From Candidatus Rokuibacteriota bacterium (GTDB taxonomy: Bacteria; Methylomirabilota; Methylomirabilia; Rokubacteriales; CSP1-6): a stretch of 32,206 nt of DNA. Numbering within the stretch: position 1 is the first letter of the stretch; each line of letters opens with the position of its first letter. The stretch spans positions 1 to 32,206 of the forward strand of contig QHTB01000055.1 in the NCBI GenBank assembly GCA_003220615.1. The letters are read 5' to 3'. The translations under genes were made by a program, and so were the position numbers. Positions 17,041 to 25,016 of the stretch are shown in pieces. Under the pieces are notes generated by a model. That model saw nothing but the letters and a program-made list of their open reading frames with translations, was not told where the DNA came from and searched no databases.

Positions 17041-18138
17041 TCAGGCCACCCGGTAGCGCTTGAGCGCATCGAGATCGACCGTGGCGCCGAGGCCCGGTGA
17101 GCTCGAGAGTCGCAACACGCCGGCGTCGAGCCGCGCGGGATCGGTCACCACGTCGCCCGCCATCTTGAGCGGCCCCACCGCTTCGCAGCCGTCGAGCACC
17201 GCGTCGCTCGTCGCCGCGACGGCCGCCTCGGCCAGCGTCGAGAGCGTGAGCCCGAAGCCGTGGCCGATGACGACGCGGAGGCCGGCGGCCGCGGCGCACT
17301 CGAGCATCGCCCGCGTTCGCAGCAGCCCGCCCTGCTTCATCACCTTGAGCTTCACGATGTCGGCCGCCTCGCGGCGGATGATCTCGACGAGCGAGCCGGG
17401 GCCGGTCACGCTCTCGTCGGCCATGAGCGGGATCGAGATGGCGCGGCGAATGGCGGCGAGCCCCGCGATGTCGTCGCGGGGAATCGGCTGCTCGACGAGC
17501 GTGAGCGCATAGGGCTCGAGGCGACGGATGAACGGCGCCGACTCGGCGAGCGTCAGGCTCTCGTTGAAGTCGACACGGAGCGCCAGCCGATCACCGACCG
17601 CCGCGCGCACCGCCGCGACGCGCTCGATGCCTTCATCCGTGGCGCCGGCGACCTTGATCTTGGCCGTGCGAAAGCCGCGGCCCAGCCACGCCGTGGCCTC
17701 GCGCGCCGCCTGGGCGGGCGCCACGGCGCCGATCCAGGCATTGAGGCCCACCTCGTCGCGCACGACACCGCCGAGCAGCGTGTGCACGGGCACGCCGAGC
17801 GCGCGGCCCTGGAGGTCGAGCACCGCCATCTCGACGGCGGCTTTCGCTTCGGACTCGACCGCTGTGTCCTCGTCCATCCGGGCGAGCAGGCGGTGCACGT
17901 TGAAGGCGTCCATGCCGACGACGCGAGGCGCGAGCCGCCCGACCGTCGCCTGGACGCCGTCGGCGGAGATCTTCGAGTAACCCGGAGTCGGATCGACGTT
18001 GCCCCAGCCCTCGCGGCCGTCGTCGGCGACGACGTGAGCGAGCACGCTCCGCTGCAGCGTGGTGCGGCCGTGAACGCCCGTGACCGGCTGGTGGAGCGGC
18101 ACCTCGACGAGAATCGCCTCGAGACGGTTGATCTTCAC
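17041..18138 (-). CDS. Enolase-superfamily enzyme, muconate-cycloisomerase / mandelate-racemase type
   Basis: The 365-residue protein starts MKINRLEAILVEVPL, the capping domain, and has the barrel motifs of the muconate-lactonizing subgroup. These are K160-x-K162 (TAKIKVAG), metal ligands D190 (RVDFNE), E216 (VEQPIP) and D241 (MADESV), and K265 in DIVKLKVMKQGG. The two-lysine arrangement fits cycloisomerases, o-succinylbenzoate synthase and dipeptide epimerases. Of two GTG candidates, 18138 is preferred because GAGGTG lies 6 nt before it; GTG 18147 adds three residues. It is first in an operon with the amidohydrolase at 15845-17005, suggesting ring-acid or amino-acid-derivative catabolism. 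Confidence 0.9.
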   Translation of the reverse strand: MKINRLEAILVEVPLHQPVTGVHGRTTLQRSVLAHVVADDGREGWGNVDPTPGYSKISADGVQATVGRLAPRVVGMDAFNVHRLLARMDEDTAVESEAKAAVEMAVLDLQGRALGVPVHTLLGGVVRDEVGLNAWIGAVAPAQAAREATAWLGRGFRTAKIKVAGATDEGIERVAAVRAAVGDRLALRVDFNESLTLAESAPFIRRLEPYALTLVEQPIPRDDIAGLAAIRRAISIPLMADESVTGPGSLVEIIRREAADIVKLKVMKQGGLLRTRAMLECAAAAGLRVVIGHGFGLTLSTLAEAAVAATSDAVLDGCEAVGPLKMAGDVVTDPARLDAGVLRLSSSPGLGATVDLDALKRYRVA

Positions 18139-18200
18139 GGCCCGCACCTCGACAGAGTGATCGGACTCTAGGTCGGGGTCGCGGTGAAAGTCAACCAGCC

Positions 18201-18521
18201 CTATTTCGCCTTGACCGCGGAGCTCGCCGCACCTCCCAGGCTGCTCTTCACGGTGACGTTCGCCGGGTTCACCGGCCAGGAGAACGCACCGGTGTACTTG
18301 CCGCCACCGTTGTTGGTCAGCGTCCCGATCGCGGCGCCCGTCGACGTGACGGACACGGTCAGCGTCGCGCTCGTGCTGGTGCTGGTCGCCTGGACGTTCA
18401 GGATCTTGCTGGCGACGACGTACTCCGCGACCTTGATGCCGACCTTGTCCGCCGACGGCGGTGGCGGGGGAGGCGGCGGAGGCGCGGGCGGCGTGACCGT
18501 GAGCACGGCGGTTTTGATCAC
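18201..18521 (-). pseudogene. 3' remnant of a secreted Ig-like/repeat protein
   Basis: The frame encodes VLTVTP, then a run of prolines, then a beta-rich domain of about 80 residues (KVAEYVVASKILNVQATSTS, GTLTNNGGGKYTGAFSWPVN, VTVKSSLGG). From GTG 18521 it would make 106 residues but with no signal peptide. In-frame sequence just upstream still looks homologous (TITATAGSVIKTAVL, the usual end of an Ig-like repeat), then becomes arbitrary and hits a stop near 18661. I therefore read it as the last part of a larger extracellular protein whose 5' portion is lost. The lesion abuts the inverted repeat at 18566-18678. An intact short protein cannot be excluded. Confidence 0.5.
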
Positions 18522-18565
18522 GCTGCCGGCCGTGGCGGTGATGGTGCGGATGAACCACCGTCGAA

Positions 18566-18678
18566 GTTCCTGACACCTGGGGGAGTCGCTCCGTAAGAAA
18601 AGCTTCCGTAGGAATGGACGCGTGCGGCCAGATACCGGCCGAATGGGCGTCGAGGAAACTTACAAAGGTGTCGGAAAC
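18566..18678. repeat. Inverted-repeat-bounded element (REP/MITE-like)
   Basis: GTTCCTGACACCT (18566-18578) and AGGTGTCGGAAAC (18666-18678) are inverted copies matching at 11 of 13 positions and enclosing 87 bp with no gene. Ends with a TGACACCT core resemble palindromic ends I associate with REP-type elements, but the assignment is tentative. Confidence 0.4.
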
Positions 18679-18838
18679 GTGTCCACCGTCCGAGCCTCGC
18701 GCCCGGTTGTGACGGCCTGGGCTCCCGAAGACGCGACGTCGCCCAGGGGGCGTCGAACGCCGCGTGGAGACGTGCTTTTTCGAGGCGGACGGGTTGACGG
18801 GCCTCGACCCGTGCGCTCGCGGTGAGTGGTTCGTCGCG

Positions 18839-18864
18839 TATATCGGAGGATATAGAAATCTATA
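18839..18864. promoter_or_regulatory. Two overlapping AT-rich inverted repeats upstream of the secretion ATPase
   Basis: TATATC (18839-18844) pairs with GATATA (18849-18854) around GGAG. TATAGA (18851-18856) pairs with TCTATA (18859-18864) around AA. The two share bases 18851-18854, so they are mutually exclusive as RNA hairpins. As DNA they form an AT island in GC-rich sequence about 80 nt before the ATG at 18944. Operator or promoter function is inferred. Confidence 0.35.
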
Positions 18865-18943
18865 CCCAGGGTTAAATTGCCTCATCTAGATCGAAGGACA
18901 TACCTTGCTCAGGCTGCAATTGCGCGAAAGGAGTACCGTCACG

Positions 18944-20164
18944 ATGCTCGAGATCGTTCGTCGGGGGGCGGCCACCGAGTTCCGGAATCCTTCAGCTCCG
19001 CGGCTCAGTGCGACCGACCTGGTGGACAACTTGATCGACCGGGCCATCGCACGACGCGCCAGCGACATCCACTTCCAGCCGTCCACCGACGGCCTGCTGG
19101 TGCGCTTCCGCATCGACGGGCTTCTGCAGCACGCCACGACCATCTCGGTCAGTGAGCGGGCCGCGGTGCTGTCGCGCATCAAGATCATGGCGAACCTCGA
19201 CATCGCCGAGCATCGCCTGCCGCAGGACGGCCGCATCCACCTCGTCCGGGGCAATCGTGCGCTCGACGTCCGCGCGTCCTCGGTGCCCTCGCTGCACGGC
19301 GAGAAGCTCGTCCTGCGCCTCCTCGATCTCGATGGCGTGTCCATCCCGCTGCCGAGCTGCGGCCTGTCCGCCGATCACCTGGCCACGCTCCAGTCGATCA
19401 TGCGCCGGCCGCAGGGCGCGATCTTCGTCACCGGGCCGACGGGCAGTGGGAAGACCTCGACCATCTACGCCTGCCTGAACGCGATCAAGGCGGAGACCAC
19501 CAACATCGTCACGATCGAGGACCCGATCGAGTACGAGCTGAACGGGATCACGCAGATCGCCGTGCACGAAAAGATCGGCCTCACCTTCGCGTCCTGCCTG
19601 CGCTCCGTCCTGCGCCAGGATCCCGACGTCATCCTGGTCGGCGAGGTGCGCGACGTGGACACGGCCCGCATCGCCATGCAGGCGTCGCTGACCGGCCACC
19701 TGCTCTTTGCGACGCTCCACACCAACGACGCGGTCGGCGCCATCACGCGGCTGGCCGACATGGACGTGCCCCGGTACCTCATCGCATCGTCGCTGTCCGC
19801 CGTGGTGAGCCAGCGGCTCGTCCGCCGGCTGTGCTCGGCCTGCAAGCAGGCGACGGCGGCCGACGCCGAGACCCAGATGATGGCCGGCATGACCGAGCCG
19901 CTGATGATTTATCGCGCGGTCGGGTGCAAGGCCTGTAACGACACCGGCGTCGTCGGGCGCACGGCCATCTTCGAGATGATCCCGATCACCGAAGAGCTGC
20001 GCACGATGATCAACGACCGGGCCAGCGACCCCGAGCTGCGCGCCTGCGCCCGCCGCGACGGCGCCCGCTCGCTGTTCCAGGACGGCTTTCAGAAGGTGAT
20101 CGACGGCACGATCGCCCTCGAGGAGCTGAAGCGGGTGGCGGAGCCGGACGCGGCCGTCGTCTGA
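18944..20164 (+). CDS. GspE/PilB-type secretion or pilus-assembly ATPase, short form
   Basis: The 406-residue hexameric AAA-like ATPase of type II secretion/type IV pilus systems has an N-terminal PAS-like subdomain (RRASDIHFQPS, VRFRIDG). Walker A is GPTGSGKT (164-171), the Walker B region LRQDPDVILVGEVRD, the His box GHLLFATLHTNDA, and the tetracysteine zinc motif CSAC...CKAC (C297, C300, C328, C331). It lacks the MshEN/GspE N-terminal domain of full-length (about 560-residue) PilB/GspE, yet its zinc motif argues against PilT. The ATG at 18944 has AAAGGAG 9-10 nt upstream. No pilin, GspF or GspD gene is near, so it is an orphan. Confidence 0.9.
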   Translation: MLEIVRRGAATEFRNPSAPRLSATDLVDNLIDRAIARRASDIHFQPSTDGLLVRFRIDGLLQHATTISVSERAAVLSRIKIMANLDIAEHRLPQDGRIHLVRGNRALDVRASSVPSLHGEKLVLRLLDLDGVSIPLPSCGLSADHLATLQSIMRRPQGAIFVTGPTGSGKTSTIYACLNAIKAETTNIVTIEDPIEYELNGITQIAVHEKIGLTFASCLRSVLRQDPDVILVGEVRDVDTARIAMQASLTGHLLFATLHTNDAVGAITRLADMDVPRYLIASSLSAVVSQRLVRRLCSACKQATAADAETQMMAGMTEPLMIYRAVGCKACNDTGVVGRTAIFEMIPITEELRTMINDRASDPELRACARRDGARSLFQDGFQKVIDGTIALEELKRVAEPDAAVV

Positions 20165-20192
20165 GCTGACGCCGCAAGCCGCACCCCGCGAG

Positions 20193-20221
20193 TTGACAGC
20201 CTCGGCCTCGAAGCATATGTA
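20193..20221 (+). promoter_or_regulatory. Strong predicted sigma70-type promoter
   Basis: TTGACA (20193-20198, perfect) and TATGTA (20216-20221) are separated by 17 nt, in the 117-bp gap before the crotonase gene at 20282. This gives a leader of roughly 50 nt. Confidence 0.6.
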
Positions 20222-20281
20222 GGTGACGCCGCGCCCGCCCGGGCCGCGAGACGCTCACCGCCGTGCTTCCAGGAGGCTGTC

Positions 20282-21067
20282 ATGGGATCGGACGAGCTAC
20301 GCGTCGAGCGCGATGACCGCGTCATCACCATCACGCTCGATCGGCCCGGGGATCAGAACCGACTCACCCGCGACGTCCTGCTCGGCCTCCAGCAGGTCGT
20401 CGATCGTCTCGGCGGCGACGACGAAGCCCAGGCCGTCGTCATCACCGGCAGCGGCCGCGAGTTCTTCTCGATGGGAATCCTCAACCCGACCGTGCGGGCG
20501 AGCTACACCAAGGAGCAGATCCTCGAGATGGTGCGCCTCGCCAACCGCCTGTACGACGCGATCGAGACGCTCCCGCAGATCGTGATCGCCGCGCTGAACG
20601 GCGCCGCCCGCGCGGGCGCCGCCGAGCTGTCGCTGGCCTGCGACATCCGCCTGGCCGCCGCGCACGCGACGTTCGCGCTGCCCGAGGCGCTGTGGGGTGG
20701 CTTTCCCGGCGCCGGCGGTCCTGTTCGCCTGCCGGCGATCGTGGGCCGGGCCCGCGCCCTCGAGCTGATCTGCACGGGCCGCACGATCGACGCCGGCGAG
20801 ATGGAGCGGCTGGGGCTCGTGCTCGCGGTGCATCCCGAGGAGCGCTTGCTGCCCGAAGCGCGTGCGCTCGCCGCCCGCATCGGCGCCAGCGGCCCGATCG
20901 CCACCCGCGGAGCCAAGCGCATCATGAACGCGCGCATGGTGTCCGGGTTCACCGCGGCCCGCACGCTGTCCGACGCGCTCCGCCACGCGCTCGAGTGGAG
21001 CCACGACATCGACGAGGGCATGGTCGCTCATCGCGAGGGGAGGACGCCACGGTTCAGCGGGCGTTGA
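20282..21067 (+). CDS. Enoyl-CoA hydratase/isomerase (crotonase) family protein, atypical active site
   Basis: The 261-residue crotonase-fold protein has ITITLDRPGDQNRLT, VVITGSGREFFSMG, CDIRLAAAHATFALPEALWG and GFPGAGGPVRLPAIVG. The oxyanion-hole positions deviate: the usual FSAGxDL is FSMGILNP, and the usual HGxAxGGGxEL is NGAARAGAAEL. It may therefore be an isomerase, dehalogenase or decarboxylase-like crotonase rather than a standard hydratase. AGGAGG lies 5 nt before the ATG, and a promoter is predicted at 20193-20221. It stands alone on the plus strand between the secretion ATPase and the minus-strand Liv operon. Confidence 0.87.
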   Translation: MGSDELRVERDDRVITITLDRPGDQNRLTRDVLLGLQQVVDRLGGDDEAQAVVITGSGREFFSMGILNPTVRASYTKEQILEMVRLANRLYDAIETLPQIVIAALNGAARAGAAELSLACDIRLAAAHATFALPEALWGGFPGAGGPVRLPAIVGRARALELICTGRTIDAGEMERLGLVLAVHPEERLLPEARALAARIGASGPIATRGAKRIMNARMVSGFTAARTLSDALRHALEWSHDIDEGMVAHREGRTPRFSGR

Positions 21068-21088
21068 CGCTGCCGGCGTGGCTCGACG

Positions 21089-21352
21089 CTACGTCGTCGT
21101 TGGCGGGAGCCGTTCTTCGAGAAGCGTGATGATGCGGTCCAGCCTGGGCACGACGCCACCACGGAACCCCGTGAGTGACGAGCGTGTCGAGGCGGTGAGC
21201 CCGAAGACGATGGTCAGGAGCACACCGGCGACGCCCAGCGCCAGGCCAACGTCCTGGAGAATTCCGAGAGCTTCGAGGACGACGACCAGCAGTGTCAGTT
21301 CCGCTGCGGCCATCGTCAAAGTCCACCACATGTTCCAGTAACGCGGCGTCAT
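21089..21352 (-). CDS. Small predicted membrane protein
   Basis: From ATG 21352 the 87-residue product (MTPRYWNMWWTLTMAAAELT) has two likely transmembrane helices (about residues 10-30, and LALGVAGVLLTIVFGLTAST). A C-terminal cytoplasmic amphipathic tail ends RLDRIITLLEERLPPTTT. The helices are apolar and the tail is helix-like, unlike a chance frame. GTG 21358 or TTG 21397 are alternative starts; none has a strong Shine-Dalgarno. It lies 72 nt downstream of livF on the same strand and may be the last gene of that operon. I do not recognise a family. Confidence 0.5.
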   Translation of the reverse strand: MTPRYWNMWWTLTMAAAELTLLVVVLEALGILQDVGLALGVAGVLLTIVFGLTASTRSSLTGFRGGVVPRLDRIITLLEERLPPTTT

Positions 21353-21424
21353 CGTCACGGTGCTGCCAGCATCCCACCGCCGCACCGGACCACGCAAGAG
21401 TATCCGACCTGTGACGAACCTCCC

Positions 21425-22125
<701 letters not shown>

Positions 22126-22132
<7 letters not shown>

Positions 22133-24084
22133 GCGTCGAGGGGAGCCACGGCTCCGCCGGGGCGCCCCGAGGGTTGGGGGGTATGGGGGGCCATCTCGGG
22201 GCCCCCCATGGAACGAGTCAGCCAGCGCTGGCCGAGATAGGCCTCGATGACGGCGGGATCGCGGACCACGTCGGCGGGGAGGCCCTCGGCGACGCGGCGC
22301 CCGTGATCGAGCACGACGAGTCGATCCACGAGCTGGACGACCGCGTACATCGTGTGCTCGATGATCACCACCGTCACGCCGGCGTCGCGCACGCGGCGGA
22401 CCAGCGTCATCATCGTGTCGACGCCGTCGCGCGAGAGTCCCGCGAGCGGCTCGTCGAGCAGGATGAGCTCGGGAGCGGTGGCCAGGCATCGCGCGAGCTC
22501 CATCAAGCGGAGATCGAGCGTGGTGAGGCCGCCGGGCACGACGCCAGCACGGGCGGCGAGGCCCACCGCGGCCAGCGCCGCCTGCGCGCGCTCGCGCGCC
22601 GGCCCCGGCGCGCGCTCGCGAACGAACGCCCCGACCATGACGTTCTCCAGCACGGTCAGGTGGGGAAACGCGCGCACGACCTGGAAGGTCCGGCCGACGC
22701 CGCGACGGCAGATCGCGCTGGGACGAAGCCCGGCGACTGACTCGTCGCGATACCGCACGTCGCCGCGGTCGGGCGCGAGGAAGCCGTTCAGCACGTTGAA
22801 GAGCGTCGTCTTGCCGGCCCCGTTCGGCCCGATCACGCCGAGGATCTCACCACCGCGGACGGTGAAGCTCACGTCGTCGAGCGCGTGAAGCCCGAGAAAG
22901 GCCTTCGAGACGCCACGGACGTCGAGGAGCGACGTGCCGCGCTCCACGCTCGGCCGGCCGGCAGCATCGGCCACCATGCGCGGCGTCGGCGCGACCGCCG
23001 TGGCCGACTCGGCGCTCGTGTCGGTCGCGCGTCGCCGGCGCGCGATCGTCTGCCACCGCCAGTAAATGCCCTCGGGCGCGAAGAGCATCACCAGCACCAG
23101 CGCGCCGCCGTACACGACGCCTTGAATGCCGGGCAGCCGGTCGCCGACGGTCGCGTCGAGCATCTCGCTCAGCGGCACCATGAGCGCCGAGCCGATGATC
23201 GGCCCCCACTTGCTGCCGACGCCGCCGACCAGGCAGACCACGAGCGTCTGCACGATCACCAGCACGCCGAACACCGCCTCGGGCGTGACGATGAACAGGA
23301 TCGCGTGGGTGTAGATGACGCCGGCGACCGCCGCCGGGGCGGCGCTGAGGACGTAGGCGAACATCTTCGCGCGGAAGGTGTCCACGCCCATCGCCTCGGC
23401 GGCCTGCTCGTTCTCCTTCAGGGCCCGGAGCGCGTAGCCGAGTCGCGACGTCTCGATCCAGTGCGAGAGCACGAGGGTGGCGGCGAGCGCGCCCAGGGCG
23501 AGCACGTCGTAGGCGCGGGGATCGCTGAACTGCATGAACGCGACGGGGCGGGTGCGCATCATCGGGATCGCGACTTCCTGGTAGCCCAGGAAGTCCATCA
23601 GGATCCTCAGGATCAGCGGATAGGCGAGGGTGGCGAGCGCGAAGTAGATGCCGGCCAGCCGGAACGTCGGGAACCCGATGAGGACGGCGGCCATCATCGC
23701 GGCCAGCATGCCGACGACGAGGCCGATCCAGGGCGTGAGGCGGACGGTGACGACGAGCAGCACCGTCACGTAGGCGCCCACACCGAAGAAGGCCTGATGG
23801 CCGAACGAGGTCTGGCCCGCGTAGCCGCTGATGATGTTCCAGGCCAGTCCCATCGTCGCCCAGATGAACACGAGCTGAAGCACGCGGTGGTGGTAGCGCT
23901 CACCGAGCAGGAAGGTCAGGGCGAGGCCGGCGAGGACGACGAGGGCGATCGGGAGGAGGTCGAGGAGCATCCCGGCTTTGCCGGGGCGTGACGAGCGCGG
24001 GGGCCGGGGGAGTCCCGAGGGGGGCGTAGCCCCCTTCGATTGAGCATCGGGGGCCATTTCGGGGCCCCCCAATGTGTGATCCAT
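22126..24084 (-). CDS. livM-livG: Fused LivM-LivG: branched-chain amino-acid-type ABC permease plus ATPase
   Basis: The 652-residue protein joins two subunits. Residues about 38-350 are a LivM permease (LVFIWATMGLAWNIISGYAG, FGVGAYVTVLL, EAMGVDTFRAKMFAYVLSA in the EAA-like loop, PEGIYWRW at the end). After a linker of about 35 residues, residues 386-625 are a LivG ATPase: Walker A GPNGAGKT (419-426), GRTFQVVRAFPHLTVLENV, a degenerate signature PGGLTTLDLRLMELARCLA, Walker B LILLDEP and H-loop IIEH (H577). The start is fixed by TAATG coupling with livH. Both termini carry the extra segment GGPEMAP (residues 6-12 and 627-633), encoded by the palindromic repeats at 22183-22209 and 24049-24070. 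Confidence 0.94.
22183..22209. repeat. Palindromic repeat, copy 1, translated in the LivG C-terminal tail
   Basis: ATGGGGGGCC (22183-22192) pairs with GGCCCCCCAT (22200-22209), a 10-bp stem and 7-nt loop. It is nearly identical to the copy at 24049-24070 and in the same orientation. Further inverted repeats flank it (GGAGCCACGGCTCC at 22142-22155 and GGGGCGCCCC at 22159-22168). It adds the residues MGGPEMAP to the protein. Confidence 0.7.
24020..24034. repeat. Inverted repeat GGGGGC-GTA-GCCCCC
   Basis: A 6-bp stem with a 3-nt loop, part of the repeat-derived segment that encodes residues 4-37 of the LivM-LivG protein. It lies next to palindromic repeat copy 2 and looks like a second module of the same composite element. 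Confidence 0.55.
24049..24070. repeat. Palindromic repeat, copy 2, translated in the LivM N-terminal tail
   Basis: GGGGGCC (24049-24055) pairs with GGCCCCC (24063-24069), with loop ATTTCGG, against ATCTCGG in copy 1. It encodes GGPEMAP right after the first few residues of the fusion protein. Confidence 0.7.
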
Positions 24085-24977
24085 TAAACCGCGCGCAGGC
24101 GCTGGCCGAACAGGCCCTGGGGGCGCAGATAGAGCACGAGCAGGAAGGCGATGAAGACGCCGACGTTCTGGAGCTGGAAGGGAAGCACGAGCAGCGTGAG
24201 TGACTGGACGATGCCGATCACCAGGCCGCCCGCGAACGCGCCGGGGATCGACCCGAGGCCTCCGAGCACGACCGCGACGAACATCAGCACGATGAAGTTG
24301 ACCGCGACCGTGGGCTCGATCGGATGATAGGTCGCGAGCAACCCGCCGGCGGCCGCGACCAGCGCGATGCCGACGCCGAAGGCGAGGCCGTGCATCGCGC
24401 GGACGTCGATGCCCTGATAGCCGGCGGCTTCCGGCTCGTCGGCCGCCGCGCGCAACGCTTTGCCGAGATCGGTCCGCGTGAGGAACAGGTACACGACGCC
24501 GGCGAGGAGCAGCGCCATCAGGAACGCATAGGAGCGCGCCTCGTTCATCAACACTGGACCGACGGCGAACGCCTGGGTGGCGTACGACGTCTTGATGCCG
24601 CGGGGCATCGGCGTGAGCAGCATGGTCGTGCCGTTGGTGATGATGAGCGACAGACCGAGGGTGAGGATGAGCTGCGTGTCCATCAGGCGCTGGGGATCGC
24701 CGCCTCCCGTCACGCGCGCGAGGAGCACGCGGTGGACGGCGACCCCCACCAGGAAGAACGGCGGAACGATGACGACGGCGCCGAGCAGGGGATCGATGCC
24801 GTACGCCGTGGTCAGGAAGTACGTCACGTACATGCCGAGCATCATGAAGTCGCCCTGGGCGAAGTTGACGACCCGCATGACGCCGAAGATCAGCGCGAGC
24901 CCGATGCTCATGAGCGCGTAGACGCCGCCCACGAGCAGACCGGTCACCACGTACTGGAGGAAATCGCCCAGCGCCAC
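24084..24977 (-). CDS. livH: Branched-chain amino-acid-type ABC transporter permease LivH
   Basis: The 297-residue inner-membrane permease opens FLQYVVTGLLVGGVYALMSI and has GLALIFGVMRVVNFAQGDFM, the LivH signature. The coupling loop is GKALRAAADEPEAAGYQGID, followed by FIVLMFVAVVLGGLGSIPGAFAG split over the last helices, and a final LYLRPQGLFG. The GTG at 24977 is 39 nt after livK and has only a weak ribosome site. Its TAA overlaps the ATG of the LivM-LivG gene by one base. It forms the membrane channel with the LivM half of the fusion. Confidence 0.94.
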   Translation of the reverse strand: MALGDFLQYVVTGLLVGGVYALMSIGLALIFGVMRVVNFAQGDFMMLGMYVTYFLTTAYGIDPLLGAVVIVPPFFLVGVAVHRVLLARVTGGGDPQRLMDTQLILTLGLSLIITNGTTMLLTPMPRGIKTSYATQAFAVGPVLMNEARSYAFLMALLLAGVVYLFLTRTDLGKALRAAADEPEAAGYQGIDVRAMHGLAFGVGIALVAAAGGLLATYHPIEPTVAVNFIVLMFVAVVLGGLGSIPGAFAGGLVIGIVQSLTLLVLPFQLQNVGVFIAFLLVLYLRPQGLFGQRLRAV

Positions 24978-25016
24978 GTCGGGCTCGCGCGGTGCTCTAT
25001 TTCATCCCGCCGTGCG

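Larger units (their letters stand above)
18522..18943. other. 422-bp stretch without a convincing gene
   Basis: The left part (to about 18565) is decayed in-frame sequence of the remnant gene. Next comes an inverted-repeat-bounded segment (18566-18678). From there to about 18830 I see nothing recognisable. From 18836 to 18900 it is distinctly AT-richer than its surroundings and holds overlapping inverted repeats ahead of the secretion ATPase gene, so it likely contains that gene's promoter. Confidence 0.5.

Noticed and set aside
18579..18830. Possible riboswitch or small RNA in the gap before the secretion ATPase
   Set aside because: I compared it with the cyclic-di-GMP riboswitch pattern by eye and found no matching core; no other known RNA fold was recognised.
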